DNA of 64,000 bases from Tritrichomonas musculus (taxonomy: Eukaryota > Parabasalia > Tritrichomonadida > Tritrichomonadidae): positions 3,162,001-3,226,000 of the forward strand of contig JAPFFF010000010.1 in assembly GCA_039105265.1 (NCBI GenBank), read 5' to 3'. Under the pieces are notes generated by a model. The model worked only from the letters and a program-made list of their open reading frames with translations, searched no databases and was not told the origin of the DNA. The position numbers were made by a program, and so were the translations under genes. Every line of letters begins with the position of its first letter. Positions within the stretch are counted from its first letter, which is position 1. Shown here piece after piece: positions 44,581 to 58,808 of the stretch.

Positions 44581-46548
44581 ATGTCAGCAGTCGGAATTGA
44601 TCTTGGTACTACTTATTCATGCGTTGGTGTCTTTCGCCACAACAGAGTAGATATCATTGCAAACGATATGGGTAATCGTACAACACCATCTTATGTCGCT
44701 TTTACAGATGAAGAACGTCTTGTCGGTGATGCAGCAAAGAACCAAGCAGCCATGAATCCAACAAACACAGTATTCGATGCAAAACGTATGATTGGGCGTA
44801 AGTTTTCAGATCCAATTGTTCAAAAAGATATGCAACACTGGCCATTCAAAGTTGTTCGTGGAGACGCAGACAGGCCACGAATTCAAGTCCAATGGAAAGG
44901 TGAGACAAAGCAATTTTATCCAGAAGAAATTTCAGCTATGGTTTTAGGTAAAATGAAAGAAGTCGCAGAAACGCAATTAACAGAAAAAGTTACAGATGCA
45001 GTTGTTACAGTTCCTGCTTATTTCAACGATGGACAACGTCAAGCTACTAAAGATGCAGGTGTGATTGCAGGATTAAATGTTCTTCGTATTATCAATGAAC
45101 CAACAGCAGCAGCAATTGCATTCGGATTAAATGAGAAATCAGACAAAGAACGTCATGTTCTTATCTTCGATCTTGGAGGTGGTACATTCGATGTTTCACT
45201 TCTTGATATTGATGGAGGTATGTTTGAAGTTAAAGCAACAGCAGGAGACACTCACCTTGGAGGTGAAGACTTTGATAGCAGAATGGTTAACTACTTTGCA
45301 GATCGTTTCCAAAAGAAATTCAAATGCGATCTTCGTCAGTCACCACGTGCACTAAGAACACTTCGTACAGCATGTGAACGTGCTAAGAGAACATTATCAA
45401 CAGCAACTACAGCTTCAATCATTTGTGATTCGCTTTATGAAGGACACGATTTCATGGATAACATTTCACGTGCTATGTTTGAAAACTTGAATGATGAATT
45501 ATTCCGTTCAACAATGAATCCAGTTGCACAAGTTTTGAAGGATGCAAATATGTCAAAGAGTGATGTTACAGATATTGTTCTTGTTGGAGGTTCATCCAGA
45601 ATTCCACGTGTTCAACAATTGCTTCAAGATTTCTTCAATGGCAAACAACCATGCCGTGGAGTTGACCCAGATGAAGCTGTTGCATATGGTGCCGCAGTTC
45701 AAGCAGCAATCATCAAAGGAGACACATCAGAAGCAGTCAAAGACATCCTTCTTCTTGATGTTGCACCACTTTCACTTGGTATTGAAACAGCAGGAGAAAT
45801 CATGACAGTTTTGATTCCTCGTAACACTACAATTCCAGCCAAGAAATCACAAGTTTTCACAACATTCAGTGACAACCAACCAGCAGTTACAATCAAAGTT
45901 TATGAAGGAGAACGTTCAAGGACACGAGATAACAATCTTCTTGGTACATTTGATTTAACAGGAATTCCTCCAGCGCCACGTGGAGTTCCACAAATAGAAG
46001 TTACCTTTGATGTCAACGCCGATGGTATTATGAATGTTTCAGCGCAAGATAAATCTACCGGGAATGTTAAGAAGATCACGATTAAGAATGAGAAAGGACG
46101 TCTTTCACAATCCGATATCGATAAGATGGTTGCAGATGCCGAGAAATTCAAAGCACAAGATGAAGAAGTTCGTAAGAAAGTTGAAGCCAAGAATGCACTT
46201 GAAGGATACTGCTTTGGAGTTCGTAACTCATTATCGAACGAACAATTTGCGAATGCCATTCCACAGACAGATAAGGACACTATCAACAAAGAAATCAACG
46301 ACACGCTTGCGTGGGTTGATGCACATCAAGATGCTGAAGTTTCAGAATTTGAAAGCAAACAAAAAGAACTTGAAAGCAAATTGATGCCAATCATGCAACG
46401 CGCATATCAAGGAGCAGCACCAGGAGGATCCGGAGCCGGAGGTCCAGGTGGAATGCCAGGCGGAATTGATCCAAATATGTTCAACCAAGGTGGCTCAGGT
46501 GGAACATCAGGAGGACACAGTGGACCACGTGTTGAAGAAGTCGATTAA
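44581..46548 (+). CDS. hsp70: Cytosolic heat-shock protein 70, array copy 6
   Basis: Protein identical to copy 1. Confidence 0.97.
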   Translation: MSAVGIDLGTTYSCVGVFRHNRVDIIANDMGNRTTPSYVAFTDEERLVGDAAKNQAAMNPTNTVFDAKRMIGRKFSDPIVQKDMQHWPFKVVRGDADRPRIQVQWKGETKQFYPEEISAMVLGKMKEVAETQLTEKVTDAVVTVPAYFNDGQRQATKDAGVIAGLNVLRIINEPTAAAIAFGLNEKSDKERHVLIFDLGGGTFDVSLLDIDGGMFEVKATAGDTHLGGEDFDSRMVNYFADRFQKKFKCDLRQSPRALRTLRTACERAKRTLSTATTASIICDSLYEGHDFMDNISRAMFENLNDELFRSTMNPVAQVLKDANMSKSDVTDIVLVGGSSRIPRVQQLLQDFFNGKQPCRGVDPDEAVAYGAAVQAAIIKGDTSEAVKDILLLDVAPLSLGIETAGEIMTVLIPRNTTIPAKKSQVFTTFSDNQPAVTIKVYEGERSRTRDNNLLGTFDLTGIPPAPRGVPQIEVTFDVNADGIMNVSAQDKSTGNVKKITIKNEKGRLSQSDIDKMVADAEKFKAQDEEVRKKVEAKNALEGYCFGVRNSLSNEQFANAIPQTDKDTINKEINDTLAWVDAHQDAEVSEFESKQKELESKLMPIMQRAYQGAAPGGSGAGGPGGMPGGIDPNMFNQGGSGGTSGGHSGPRVEEVD

Positions 46549-46811
46549 ATTCCTATGTAATTGAATTTTTTTTTAACTTAATTCAACAAAATTGCAAAAA
46601 CAAATTGTAAATTAATAAAAGCATGTTAATATTTTATTTTAAAATTAAATCAAATATTCTTTTATTATTTTAAAACTAACTCATTTCTATTATGAAAGTA
46701 AATCAGAGAATGATAGCATTTAAAAGAAAAGAGTGACATTTTTTTATTATTATTATTATTGTCAAATGCCAGAATAAAATTAAATAAATGTAATTAATTA
46801 AGAACATTAGC

Positions 46812-46884
46812 GGGACTTTAGCTCACCTGGGAGAGCGTACGACTGAAGATCGTAAGGTACGTGGTTCGAGTCCGCGAAGTCCCA
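46812..46884 (+). tRNA. tRNA-Phe (GAA), array copy 7
   Basis: Identical to copy 1. Confidence 0.95.
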
Positions 46885-47334
46885 AAATATATTTTTTTTT
46901 TATTTATTTATTTTTGTCGAAAATCAAAATGATTTTAAAATTTATAAATAAGAAATATAAAGTTTTCTTTTTTGTTTTTGTTTTCCATATATATTTATAT
47001 TTATGTTAACACGTATGCTGAAGAAACTGTCAATAAAAATAAAAAAATTGTTTTCATTTGAAATCAATTGAGTAATACATTTGAAATAAAAATAAGAATA
47101 AAAATGAAATTTATATCAATTTAAAAGATAAAGAGTTATATTTTAATAATTGTTATAAAATTGATTAAATGATAAGTGAAGATTGTCATAAAAATACATG
47201 ACAAAACAAGACAAGACAAAATAAAAAAAAAAATTTCACAATAAAATTTATATATAATAAAGATAATAGGAAAAACAGTTAAAGTAATATAAGAAATGAT
47301 ATAAGTTTAAGAGTGAAGAATAGACTAATTTATT

Positions 47335-47451
47335 GAAGCGGCCATACCCGGCTGGATACATCCAGCTCCATTCCGAACCTGGAAATTAAGCAGTCGCGGG
47401 CTGCATCAGTACTGGGCTGGGTGACTTCCCGGGAACGTGTAGTGTCGCTTC
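47335..47451 (+). rRNA. 5S rRNA, unit 7 copy a
   Basis: Same sequence as 25992-26108. Confidence 0.95.
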
Positions 47452-47608
47452 CTTTTTTTTCTTTTATAATATATATATATAATAGAAGAATACAAATATA
47501 TTTTTGTTAATTTTATCAAAGCTACATTTTAAAAATCATTAAAAAAAAGCGGTTATAATAATATGCTAAATGATATAATTTTAAGAATGGAGAATAGACT
47601 AATTTATT

Positions 47609-47725
47609 GAAGCGGCCATACCCGGCTGGATACATCCAGCTCCATTCCGAACCTGGAAATTAAGCAGTCGCGGGCTGCATCAGTACTGGGCTGGGTGACT
47701 TCCCGGGAACGTGTAGTGTCGCTTC
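47609..47725 (+). rRNA. 5S rRNA, unit 7 copy b
   Basis: Same sequence as copy a. Confidence 0.95.
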
Positions 47726-48137
47726 CTTTTTTTCTTTTCTTTTTATTAATAATATATTATATATATCTTTATATGTTTCACTTATGGTGTTGCTTCTCTA
47801 ATTTATTTTTTTTTCGAAATGATTTTTTTTGTTATTTGTTTTTAGGTAAAAAACATCATTAATTATTATATGTATTCAATTTTTGGAATTATTTATGTGA
47901 AAATTTTCTAAATTGATTGACTATTTATCGAAGAAAATAGATATGTGTTTTGACTATTTATCGTCATAAAAATATTGAATGAATTCCTCTCAATCATTTT
48001 CAATATATTTGAATGATTTTCTCTCAATTTTGATTCTCCCGACCATTTAACATTTGTGAGAATGTATACAATTTTGAATGATACTAAGAAAAATGTAAAT
48101 TTTAAAAATCATTTTTTTTATTTGAAACACAAAACAA

Positions 48138-50105
48138 ATGTCAGCAGTCGGAATTGATCTTGGTACTACTTATTCATGCGTTGGTGTCTTTCGCCACAAC
48201 AGAGTAGATATCATTGCAAACGATATGGGTAATCGTACAACACCATCTTATGTCGCTTTTACAGATGAAGAACGTCTTGTCGGTGATGCAGCAAAGAACC
48301 AAGCAGCCATGAATCCAACAAACACAGTATTCGATGCAAAACGTATGATTGGGCGTAAGTTTTCAGATCCAATTGTTCAAAAAGATATGCAACACTGGCC
48401 ATTCAAAGTTGTTCGTGGAGACGCAGACAGGCCACGAATTCAAGTCCAATGGAAAGGTGAGACAAAGCAATTTTATCCAGAAGAAATTTCAGCTATGGTT
48501 TTAGGTAAAATGAAAGAAGTCGCAGAAACGCAATTAACAGAAAAAGTTACAGATGCAGTTGTTACAGTTCCTGCTTATTTCAACGATGGACAACGTCAAG
48601 CTACTAAAGATGCAGGTGTGATTGCAGGATTAAATGTTCTTCGTATTATCAATGAACCAACAGCAGCAGCAATTGCATTCGGATTAAATGAGAAATCAGA
48701 CAAAGAACGTCATGTTCTTATCTTCGATCTTGGAGGTGGTACATTCGATGTTTCACTTCTTGATATTGATGGAGGTATGTTTGAAGTTAAAGCAACAGCA
48801 GGAGACACTCACCTTGGAGGTGAAGACTTTGATAGCAGAATGGTTAACTACTTTGCAGATCGTTTCCAAAAGAAATTCAAATGCGATCTTCGTCAGTCAC
48901 CACGTGCACTAAGAACACTTCGTACAGCATGTGAACGTGCTAAGAGAACATTATCAACAGCAACTACAGCTTCAATCATTTGTGATTCGCTTTATGAAGG
49001 ACACGATTTCATGGATAACATTTCACGTGCTATGTTTGAAAACTTGAATGATGAATTATTCCGTTCAACAATGAATCCAGTTGCACAAGTTTTGAAGGAT
49101 GCAAATATGTCAAAGAGTGATGTTACAGATATTGTTCTTGTTGGAGGTTCATCCAGAATTCCACGTGTTCAACAATTGCTTCAAGATTTCTTCAATGGCA
49201 AACAACCATGCCGTGGAGTTGACCCAGATGAAGCTGTTGCATATGGTGCCGCAGTTCAAGCAGCAATCATCAAAGGAGACACATCAGAAGCAGTCAAAGA
49301 CATCCTTCTTCTTGATGTTGCACCACTTTCACTTGGTATTGAAACAGCAGGAGAAATCATGACAGTTTTGATTCCTCGTAACACTACAATTCCAGCCAAG
49401 AAATCACAAGTTTTCACAACATTCAGTGACAACCAACCAGCAGTTACAATCAAAGTTTATGAAGGAGAACGTTCAAGGACACGAGATAACAATCTTCTTG
49501 GTACATTTGATTTAACAGGAATTCCTCCAGCGCCACGTGGAGTTCCACAAATAGAAGTTACCTTTGATGTCAACGCCGATGGTATTATGAATGTTTCAGC
49601 GCAAGATAAATCTACCGGGAATGTTAAGAAGATCACGATTAAGAATGAGAAAGGACGTCTTTCACAATCCGATATCGATAAGATGGTTGCAGATGCCGAG
49701 AAATTCAAAGCACAAGATGAAGAAGTTCGTAAGAAAGTTGAAGCCAAGAATGCACTTGAAGGATACTGCTTTGGAGTTCGTAACTCATTATCGAACGAAC
49801 AATTTGCGAATGCCATTCCACAGACAGATAAGGACACTATCAACAAAGAAATCAACGACACGCTTGCGTGGGTTGATGCACATCAAGATGCTGAAGTTTC
49901 AGAATTTGAAAGCAAACAAAAAGAACTTGAAAGCAAATTGATGCCAATCATGCAACGCGCATATCAAGGAGCAGCACCAGGAGGATCCGGAGCCGGAGGT
50001 CCAGGTGGAATGCCAGGCGGAATTGATCCAAATATGTTCAACCAAGGTGGCTCAGGTGGAACATCAGGAGGACACAGTGGACCACGTGTTGAAGAAGTCG
50101 ATTAA
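48138..50105 (+). CDS. hsp70: Cytosolic heat-shock protein 70, array copy 7
   Basis: Protein identical to copy 1. Confidence 0.97.
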   Translation: MSAVGIDLGTTYSCVGVFRHNRVDIIANDMGNRTTPSYVAFTDEERLVGDAAKNQAAMNPTNTVFDAKRMIGRKFSDPIVQKDMQHWPFKVVRGDADRPRIQVQWKGETKQFYPEEISAMVLGKMKEVAETQLTEKVTDAVVTVPAYFNDGQRQATKDAGVIAGLNVLRIINEPTAAAIAFGLNEKSDKERHVLIFDLGGGTFDVSLLDIDGGMFEVKATAGDTHLGGEDFDSRMVNYFADRFQKKFKCDLRQSPRALRTLRTACERAKRTLSTATTASIICDSLYEGHDFMDNISRAMFENLNDELFRSTMNPVAQVLKDANMSKSDVTDIVLVGGSSRIPRVQQLLQDFFNGKQPCRGVDPDEAVAYGAAVQAAIIKGDTSEAVKDILLLDVAPLSLGIETAGEIMTVLIPRNTTIPAKKSQVFTTFSDNQPAVTIKVYEGERSRTRDNNLLGTFDLTGIPPAPRGVPQIEVTFDVNADGIMNVSAQDKSTGNVKKITIKNEKGRLSQSDIDKMVADAEKFKAQDEEVRKKVEAKNALEGYCFGVRNSLSNEQFANAIPQTDKDTINKEINDTLAWVDAHQDAEVSEFESKQKELESKLMPIMQRAYQGAAPGGSGAGGPGGMPGGIDPNMFNQGGSGGTSGGHSGPRVEEVD

Positions 50106-50368
50106 ATTCCTATGTAATTGAATTTTTTTTTAACTTAATTCAACAAAATTGCAAAAACAAATTGTAAATTAATAAAAGCATGTTAATATTTTATTTTAAA
50201 ATTAAATCAAATATTCTTTTATTATTTTAAAACTAACTCATTTCTATTATGAAAGTAAATCAGAGAATGATAGCATTTAAAAGAAAAGAGTGACATTTTT
50301 TTATTATTATTATTATTGTCAAATGCCAGAATAAAATTAAATAAATGTAATTAATTAAGAACATTAGC

Positions 50369-50441
50369 GGGACTTTAGCTCACCTGGGAGAGCGTACGAC
50401 TGAAGATCGTAAGGTACGTGGTTCGAGTCCGCGAAGTCCCA
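50369..50441 (+). tRNA. tRNA-Phe (GAA), array copy 8
   Basis: Identical to copy 1. Confidence 0.95.
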
Positions 50442-50891
50442 AAATATATTTTTTTTTTATTTATTTATTTTTGTCGAAAATCAAAATGATTTTAAAATTT
50501 ATAAATAAGAAATATAAAGTTTTCTTTTTTGTTTTTGTTTTCCATATATATTTATATTTATGTTAACACGTATGCTGAAGAAACTGTCAATAAAAATAAA
50601 AAAATTGTTTTCATTTGAAATCAATTGAGTAATACATTTGAAATAAAAATAAGAATAAAAATGAAATTTATATCAATTTAAAAGATAAAGAGTTATATTT
50701 TAATAATTGTTATAAAATTGATTAAATGATAAGTGAAGATTGTCATAAAAATACATGACAAAACAAGACAAGACAAAATAAAAAAAAAAATTTCACAATA
50801 AAATTTATATATAATAAAGATAATAGGAAAAACAGTTAAAGTAATATAAGAAATGATATAAGTTTAAGAGTGAAGAATAGACTAATTTATT

Positions 50892-51008
50892 GAAGCGGCC
50901 ATACCCGGCTGGATACATCCAGCTCCATTCCGAACCTGGAAATTAAGCAGTCGCGGGCTGCATCAGTACTGGGCTGGGTGACTTCCCGGGAACGTGTAGT
51001 GTCGCTTC
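50892..51008 (+). rRNA. 5S rRNA, unit 8 copy a
   Basis: Same sequence as 25992-26108. Confidence 0.95.
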
Positions 51009-51165
51009 CTTTTTTTTCTTTTATAATATATATATATAATAGAAGAATACAAATATATTTTTGTTAATTTTATCAAAGCTACATTTTAAAAATCATTAAA
51101 AAAAAGCGGTTATAATAATATGCTAAATGATATAATTTTAAGAATGGAGAATAGACTAATTTATT

Positions 51166-51282
51166 GAAGCGGCCATACCCGGCTGGATACATCCAGCTCC
51201 ATTCCGAACCTGGAAATTAAGCAGTCGCGGGCTGCATCAGTACTGGGCTGGGTGACTTCCCGGGAACGTGTAGTGTCGCTTC
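51166..51282 (+). rRNA. 5S rRNA, unit 8 copy b
   Basis: Same sequence as copy a. Confidence 0.95.
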
Positions 51283-51694
51283 CTTTTTTTCTTTTCTTTT
51301 TATTAATAATATATTATATATATCTTTATATGTTTCACTTATGGTGTTGCTTCTCTAATTTATTTTTTTTTCGAAATGATTTTTTTTGTTATTTGTTTTT
51401 AGGTAAAAAACATCATTAATTATTATATGTATTCAATTTTTGGAATTATTTATGTGAAAATTTTCTAAATTGATTGACTATTTATCGAAGAAAATAGATA
51501 TGTGTTTTGACTATTTATCGTCATAAAAATATTGAATGAATTCCTCTCAATCATTTTCAATATATTTGAATGATTTTCTCTCAATTTTGATTCTCCCGAC
51601 CATTTAACATTTGTGAGAATGTATACAATTTTGAATGATACTAAGAAAAATGTAAATTTTAAAAATCATTTTTTTTATTTGAAACACAAAACAA

Positions 51695-53662
51695 ATGTCA
51701 GCAGTCGGAATTGATCTTGGTACTACTTATTCATGCGTTGGTGTCTTTCGCCACAACAGAGTAGATATCATTGCAAACGATATGGGTAATCGTACAACAC
51801 CATCTTATGTCGCTTTTACAGATGAAGAACGTCTTGTCGGTGATGCAGCAAAGAACCAAGCAGCCATGAATCCAACAAACACAGTATTCGATGCAAAACG
51901 TATGATTGGGCGTAAGTTTTCAGATCCAATTGTTCAAAAAGATATGCAACACTGGCCATTCAAAGTTGTTCGTGGAGACGCAGACAGGCCACGAATTCAA
52001 GTCCAATGGAAAGGTGAGACAAAGCAATTTTATCCAGAAGAAATTTCAGCTATGGTTTTAGGTAAAATGAAAGAAGTCGCAGAAACGCAATTAACAGAAA
52101 AAGTTACAGATGCAGTTGTTACAGTTCCTGCTTATTTCAACGATGGACAACGTCAAGCTACTAAAGATGCAGGTGTGATTGCAGGATTAAATGTTCTTCG
52201 TATTATCAATGAACCAACAGCAGCAGCAATTGCATTCGGATTAAATGAGAAATCAGACAAAGAACGTCATGTTCTTATCTTCGATCTTGGAGGTGGTACA
52301 TTCGATGTTTCACTTCTTGATATTGATGGAGGTATGTTTGAAGTTAAAGCAACAGCAGGAGACACTCACCTTGGAGGTGAAGACTTTGATAGCAGAATGG
52401 TTAACTACTTTGCAGATCGTTTCCAAAAGAAATTCAAATGCGATCTTCGTCAGTCACCACGTGCACTAAGAACACTTCGTACAGCATGTGAACGTGCTAA
52501 GAGAACATTATCAACAGCAACTACAGCTTCAATCATTTGTGATTCGCTTTATGAAGGACACGATTTCATGGATAACATTTCACGTGCTATGTTTGAAAAC
52601 TTGAATGATGAATTATTCCGTTCAACAATGAATCCAGTTGCACAAGTTTTGAAGGATGCAAATATGTCAAAGAGTGATGTTACAGATATTGTTCTTGTTG
52701 GAGGTTCATCCAGAATTCCACGTGTTCAACAATTGCTTCAAGATTTCTTCAATGGCAAACAACCATGCCGTGGAGTTGACCCAGATGAAGCTGTTGCATA
52801 TGGTGCCGCAGTTCAAGCAGCAATCATCAAAGGAGACACATCAGAAGCAGTCAAAGACATCCTTCTTCTTGATGTTGCACCACTTTCACTTGGTATTGAA
52901 ACAGCAGGAGAAATCATGACAGTTTTGATTCCTCGTAACACTACAATTCCAGCCAAGAAATCACAAGTTTTCACAACATTCAGTGACAACCAACCAGCAG
53001 TTACAATCAAAGTTTATGAAGGAGAACGTTCAAGGACACGAGATAACAATCTTCTTGGTACATTTGATTTAACAGGAATTCCTCCAGCGCCACGTGGAGT
53101 TCCACAAATAGAAGTTACCTTTGATGTCAACGCCGATGGTATTATGAATGTTTCAGCGCAAGATAAATCTACCGGGAATGTTAAGAAGATCACGATTAAG
53201 AATGAGAAAGGACGTCTTTCACAATCCGATATCGATAAGATGGTTGCAGATGCCGAGAAATTCAAAGCACAAGATGAAGAAGTTCGTAAGAAAGTTGAAG
53301 CCAAGAATGCACTTGAAGGATACTGCTTTGGAGTTCGTAACTCATTATCGAACGAACAATTTGCGAATGCCATTCCACAGACAGATAAGGACACTATCAA
53401 CAAAGAAATCAACGACACGCTTGCGTGGGTTGATGCACATCAAGATGCTGAAGTTTCAGAATTTGAAAGCAAACAAAAAGAACTTGAAAGCAAATTGATG
53501 CCAATCATGCAACGCGCATATCAAGGAGCAGCACCAGGAGGATCCGGAGCCGGAGGTCCAGGTGGAATGCCAGGCGGAATTGATCCAAATATGTTCAACC
53601 AAGGTGGCTCAGGTGGAACATCAGGAGGACACAGTGGACCACGTGTTGAAGAAGTCGATTAA
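51695..53662 (+). CDS. hsp70: Cytosolic heat-shock protein 70, array copy 8
   Basis: Protein identical to copy 1. Confidence 0.97.
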   Translation: MSAVGIDLGTTYSCVGVFRHNRVDIIANDMGNRTTPSYVAFTDEERLVGDAAKNQAAMNPTNTVFDAKRMIGRKFSDPIVQKDMQHWPFKVVRGDADRPRIQVQWKGETKQFYPEEISAMVLGKMKEVAETQLTEKVTDAVVTVPAYFNDGQRQATKDAGVIAGLNVLRIINEPTAAAIAFGLNEKSDKERHVLIFDLGGGTFDVSLLDIDGGMFEVKATAGDTHLGGEDFDSRMVNYFADRFQKKFKCDLRQSPRALRTLRTACERAKRTLSTATTASIICDSLYEGHDFMDNISRAMFENLNDELFRSTMNPVAQVLKDANMSKSDVTDIVLVGGSSRIPRVQQLLQDFFNGKQPCRGVDPDEAVAYGAAVQAAIIKGDTSEAVKDILLLDVAPLSLGIETAGEIMTVLIPRNTTIPAKKSQVFTTFSDNQPAVTIKVYEGERSRTRDNNLLGTFDLTGIPPAPRGVPQIEVTFDVNADGIMNVSAQDKSTGNVKKITIKNEKGRLSQSDIDKMVADAEKFKAQDEEVRKKVEAKNALEGYCFGVRNSLSNEQFANAIPQTDKDTINKEINDTLAWVDAHQDAEVSEFESKQKELESKLMPIMQRAYQGAAPGGSGAGGPGGMPGGIDPNMFNQGGSGGTSGGHSGPRVEEVD

Positions 53663-53925
53663 ATTCCTATGTAATTGAATTTTTTTTTAACTTAATTCAA
53701 CAAAATTGCAAAAACAAATTGTAAATTAATAAAAGCATGTTAATATTTTATTTTAAAATTAAATCAAATATTCTTTTATTATTTTAAAACTAACTCATTT
53801 CTATTATGAAAGTAAATCAGAGAATGATAGCATTTAAAAGAAAAGAGTGACATTTTTTTATTATTATTATTATTGTCAAATGCCAGAATAAAATTAAATA
53901 AATGTAATTAATTAAGAACATTAGC

Positions 53926-53998
53926 GGGACTTTAGCTCACCTGGGAGAGCGTACGACTGAAGATCGTAAGGTACGTGGTTCGAGTCCGCGAAGTCCCA
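53926..53998 (+). tRNA. tRNA-Phe (GAA), array copy 9
   Basis: Identical to copy 1. Confidence 0.95.
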
Positions 53999-54448
53999 AA
54001 ATATATTTTTTTTTTATTTATTTATTTTTGTCGAAAATCAAAATGATTTTAAAATTTATAAATAAGAAATATAAAGTTTTCTTTTTTGTTTTTGTTTTCC
54101 ATATATATTTATATTTATGTTAACACGTATGCTGAAGAAACTGTCAATAAAAATAAAAAAATTGTTTTCATTTGAAATCAATTGAGTAATACATTTGAAA
54201 TAAAAATAAGAATAAAAATGAAATTTATATCAATTTAAAAGATAAAGAGTTATATTTTAATAATTGTTATAAAATTGATTAAATGATAAGTGAAGATTGT
54301 CATAAAAATACATGACAAAACAAGACAAGACAAAATAAAAAAAAAAATTTCACAATAAAATTTATATATAATAAAGATAATAGGAAAAACAGTTAAAGTA
54401 ATATAAGAAATGATATAAGTTTAAGAGTGAAGAATAGACTAATTTATT

Positions 54449-54565
54449 GAAGCGGCCATACCCGGCTGGATACATCCAGCTCCATTCCGAACCTGGAAAT
54501 TAAGCAGTCGCGGGCTGCATCAGTACTGGGCTGGGTGACTTCCCGGGAACGTGTAGTGTCGCTTC
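54449..54565 (+). rRNA. 5S rRNA, unit 9 copy a
   Basis: Same sequence as 25992-26108. Confidence 0.95.
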
Positions 54566-54722
54566 CTTTTTTTTCTTTTATAATATATATATATAATAGA
54601 AGAATACAAATATATTTTTGTTAATTTTATCAAAGCTACATTTTAAAAATCATTAAAAAAAAGCGGTTATAATAATATGCTAAATGATATAATTTTAAGA
54701 ATGGAGAATAGACTAATTTATT

Positions 54723-54839
54723 GAAGCGGCCATACCCGGCTGGATACATCCAGCTCCATTCCGAACCTGGAAATTAAGCAGTCGCGGGCTGCATCAGTAC
54801 TGGGCTGGGTGACTTCCCGGGAACGTGTAGTGTCGCTTC
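54723..54839 (+). rRNA. 5S rRNA, unit 9 copy b
   Basis: Same sequence as copy a. Confidence 0.95.
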
Positions 54840-55251
54840 CTTTTTTTCTTTTCTTTTTATTAATAATATATTATATATATCTTTATATGTTTCACTTATG
54901 GTGTTGCTTCTCTAATTTATTTTTTTTTCGAAATGATTTTTTTTGTTATTTGTTTTTAGGTAAAAAACATCATTAATTATTATATGTATTCAATTTTTGG
55001 AATTATTTATGTGAAAATTTTCTAAATTGATTGACTATTTATCGAAGAAAATAGATATGTGTTTTGACTATTTATCGTCATAAAAATATTGAATGAATTC
55101 CTCTCAATCATTTTCAATATATTTGAATGATTTTCTCTCAATTTTGATTCTCCCGACCATTTAACATTTGTGAGAATGTATACAATTTTGAATGATACTA
55201 AGAAAAATGTAAATTTTAAAAATCATTTTTTTTATTTGAAACACAAAACAA

Positions 55252-57219
55252 ATGTCAGCAGTCGGAATTGATCTTGGTACTACTTATTCATGCGTTGGTG
55301 TCTTTCGCCACAACAGAGTAGATATCATTGCAAACGATATGGGTAATCGTACAACACCATCTTATGTCGCTTTTACAGATGAAGAACGTCTTGTCGGTGA
55401 TGCAGCAAAGAACCAAGCAGCCATGAATCCAACAAACACAGTATTCGATGCAAAACGTATGATTGGGCGTAAGTTTTCAGATCCAATTGTTCAAAAAGAT
55501 ATGCAACACTGGCCATTCAAAGTTGTTCGTGGAGACGCAGACAGGCCACGAATTCAAGTCCAATGGAAAGGTGAGACAAAGCAATTTTATCCAGAAGAAA
55601 TTTCAGCTATGGTTTTAGGTAAAATGAAAGAAGTCGCAGAAACGCAATTAACAGAAAAAGTTACAGATGCAGTTGTTACAGTTCCTGCTTATTTCAACGA
55701 TGGACAACGTCAAGCTACTAAAGATGCAGGTGTGATTGCAGGATTAAATGTTCTTCGTATTATCAATGAACCAACAGCAGCAGCAATTGCATTCGGATTA
55801 AATGAGAAATCAGACAAAGAACGTCATGTTCTTATCTTCGATCTTGGAGGTGGTACATTCGATGTTTCACTTCTTGATATTGATGGAGGTATGTTTGAAG
55901 TTAAAGCAACAGCAGGAGACACTCACCTTGGAGGTGAAGACTTTGATAGCAGAATGGTTAACTACTTTGCAGATCGTTTCCAAAAGAAATTCAAATGCGA
56001 TCTTCGTCAGTCACCACGTGCACTAAGAACACTTCGTACAGCATGTGAACGTGCTAAGAGAACATTATCAACAGCAACTACAGCTTCAATCATTTGTGAT
56101 TCGCTTTATGAAGGACACGATTTCATGGATAACATTTCACGTGCTATGTTTGAAAACTTGAATGATGAATTATTCCGTTCAACAATGAATCCAGTTGCAC
56201 AAGTTTTGAAGGATGCAAATATGTCAAAGAGTGATGTTACAGATATTGTTCTTGTTGGAGGTTCATCCAGAATTCCACGTGTTCAACAATTGCTTCAAGA
56301 TTTCTTCAATGGCAAACAACCATGCCGTGGAGTTGACCCAGATGAAGCTGTTGCATATGGTGCCGCAGTTCAAGCAGCAATCATCAAAGGAGACACATCA
56401 GAAGCAGTCAAAGACATCCTTCTTCTTGATGTTGCACCACTTTCACTTGGTATTGAAACAGCAGGAGAAATCATGACAGTTTTGATTCCTCGTAACACTA
56501 CAATTCCAGCCAAGAAATCACAAGTTTTCACAACATTCAGTGACAACCAACCAGCAGTTACAATCAAAGTTTATGAAGGAGAACGTTCAAGGACACGAGA
56601 TAACAATCTTCTTGGTACATTTGATTTAACAGGAATTCCTCCAGCGCCACGTGGAGTTCCACAAATAGAAGTTACCTTTGATGTCAACGCCGATGGTATT
56701 ATGAATGTTTCAGCGCAAGATAAATCTACCGGGAATGTTAAGAAGATCACGATTAAGAATGAGAAAGGACGTCTTTCACAATCCGATATCGATAAGATGG
56801 TTGCAGATGCCGAGAAATTCAAAGCACAAGATGAAGAAGTTCGTAAGAAAGTTGAAGCCAAGAATGCACTTGAAGGATACTGCTTTGGAGTTCGTAACTC
56901 ATTATCGAACGAACAATTTGCGAATGCCATTCCACAGACAGATAAGGACACTATCAACAAAGAAATCAACGACACGCTTGCGTGGGTTGATGCACATCAA
57001 GATGCTGAAGTTTCAGAATTTGAAAGCAAACAAAAAGAACTTGAAAGCAAATTGATGCCAATCATGCAACGCGCATATCAAGGAGCAGCACCAGGAGGAT
57101 CCGGAGCCGGAGGTCCAGGTGGAATGCCAGGCGGAATTGATCCAAATATGTTCAACCAAGGTGGCTCAGGTGGAACATCAGGAGGACACAGTGGACCACG
57201 TGTTGAAGAAGTCGATTAA
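55252..57219 (+). CDS. hsp70: Cytosolic heat-shock protein 70, array copy 9
   Basis: Protein identical to copy 1. Confidence 0.97.
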   Translation: MSAVGIDLGTTYSCVGVFRHNRVDIIANDMGNRTTPSYVAFTDEERLVGDAAKNQAAMNPTNTVFDAKRMIGRKFSDPIVQKDMQHWPFKVVRGDADRPRIQVQWKGETKQFYPEEISAMVLGKMKEVAETQLTEKVTDAVVTVPAYFNDGQRQATKDAGVIAGLNVLRIINEPTAAAIAFGLNEKSDKERHVLIFDLGGGTFDVSLLDIDGGMFEVKATAGDTHLGGEDFDSRMVNYFADRFQKKFKCDLRQSPRALRTLRTACERAKRTLSTATTASIICDSLYEGHDFMDNISRAMFENLNDELFRSTMNPVAQVLKDANMSKSDVTDIVLVGGSSRIPRVQQLLQDFFNGKQPCRGVDPDEAVAYGAAVQAAIIKGDTSEAVKDILLLDVAPLSLGIETAGEIMTVLIPRNTTIPAKKSQVFTTFSDNQPAVTIKVYEGERSRTRDNNLLGTFDLTGIPPAPRGVPQIEVTFDVNADGIMNVSAQDKSTGNVKKITIKNEKGRLSQSDIDKMVADAEKFKAQDEEVRKKVEAKNALEGYCFGVRNSLSNEQFANAIPQTDKDTINKEINDTLAWVDAHQDAEVSEFESKQKELESKLMPIMQRAYQGAAPGGSGAGGPGGMPGGIDPNMFNQGGSGGTSGGHSGPRVEEVD

Positions 57220-57482
57220 ATTCCTATGTAATTGAATTTTTTTTTAACTTAATTCAACAAAATTGCAAAAACAAATTGTAAATTAATAAAAGCATGTTAA
57301 TATTTTATTTTAAAATTAAATCAAATATTCTTTTATTATTTTAAAACTAACTCATTTCTATTATGAAAGTAAATCAGAGAATGATAGCATTTAAAAGAAA
57401 AGAGTGACATTTTTTTATTATTATTATTATTGTCAAATGCCAGAATAAAATTAAATAAATGTAATTAATTAAGAACATTAGC

Positions 57483-57555
57483 GGGACTTTAGCTCACCTG
57501 GGAGAGCGTACGACTGAAGATCGTAAGGTACGTGGTTCGAGTCCGCGAAGTCCCA
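57483..57555 (+). tRNA. tRNA-Phe (GAA), array copy 10
   Basis: Identical to copy 1. Confidence 0.95.
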
Positions 57556-58005
57556 AAATATATTTTTTTTTTATTTATTTATTTTTGTCGAAAATCAAAA
57601 TGATTTTAAAATTTATAAATAAGAAATATAAAGTTTTCTTTTTTGTTTTTGTTTTCCATATATATTTATATTTATGTTAACACGTATGCTGAAGAAACTG
57701 TCAATAAAAATAAAAAAATTGTTTTCATTTGAAATCAATTGAGTAATACATTTGAAATAAAAATAAGAATAAAAATGAAATTTATATCAATTTAAAAGAT
57801 AAAGAGTTATATTTTAATAATTGTTATAAAATTGATTAAATGATAAGTGAAGATTGTCATAAAAATACATGACAAAACAAGACAAGACAAAATAAAAAAA
57901 AAAATTTCACAATAAAATTTATATATAATAAAGATAATAGGAAAAACAGTTAAAGTAATATAAGAAATGATATAAGTTTAAGAGTGAAGAATAGACTAAT
58001 TTATT

Positions 58006-58122
58006 GAAGCGGCCATACCCGGCTGGATACATCCAGCTCCATTCCGAACCTGGAAATTAAGCAGTCGCGGGCTGCATCAGTACTGGGCTGGGTGACTTCC
58101 CGGGAACGTGTAGTGTCGCTTC
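58006..58122 (+). rRNA. 5S rRNA, unit 10 copy a
   Basis: Same sequence as 25992-26108. Confidence 0.95.
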
Positions 58123-58279
58123 CTTTTTTTTCTTTTATAATATATATATATAATAGAAGAATACAAATATATTTTTGTTAATTTTATCAAAGCTACATTT
58201 TAAAAATCATTAAAAAAAAGCGGTTATAATAATATGCTAAATGATATAATTTTAAGAATGGAGAATAGACTAATTTATT

Positions 58280-58396
58280 GAAGCGGCCATACCCGGCTGG
58301 ATACATCCAGCTCCATTCCGAACCTGGAAATTAAGCAGTCGCGGGCTGCATCAGTACTGGGCTGGGTGACTTCCCGGGAACGTGTAGTGTCGCTTC
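58280..58396 (+). rRNA. 5S rRNA, unit 10 copy b
   Basis: Same sequence as copy a. Confidence 0.95.
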
Positions 58397-58808
58397 CTTT
58401 TTTTCTTTTCTTTTTATTAATAATATATTATATATATCTTTATATGTTTCACTTATGGTGTTGCTTCTCTAATTTATTTTTTTTTCGAAATGATTTTTTT
58501 TGTTATTTGTTTTTAGGTAAAAAACATCATTAATTATTATATGTATTCAATTTTTGGAATTATTTATGTGAAAATTTTCTAAATTGATTGACTATTTATC
58601 GAAGAAAATAGATATGTGTTTTGACTATTTATCGTCATAAAAATATTGAATGAATTCCTCTCAATCATTTTCAATATATTTGAATGATTTTCTCTCAATT
58701 TTGATTCTCCCGACCATTTAACATTTGTGAGAATGTATACAATTTTGAATGATACTAAGAAAAATGTAAATTTTAAAAATCATTTTTTTTATTTGAAACA
58801 CAAAACAA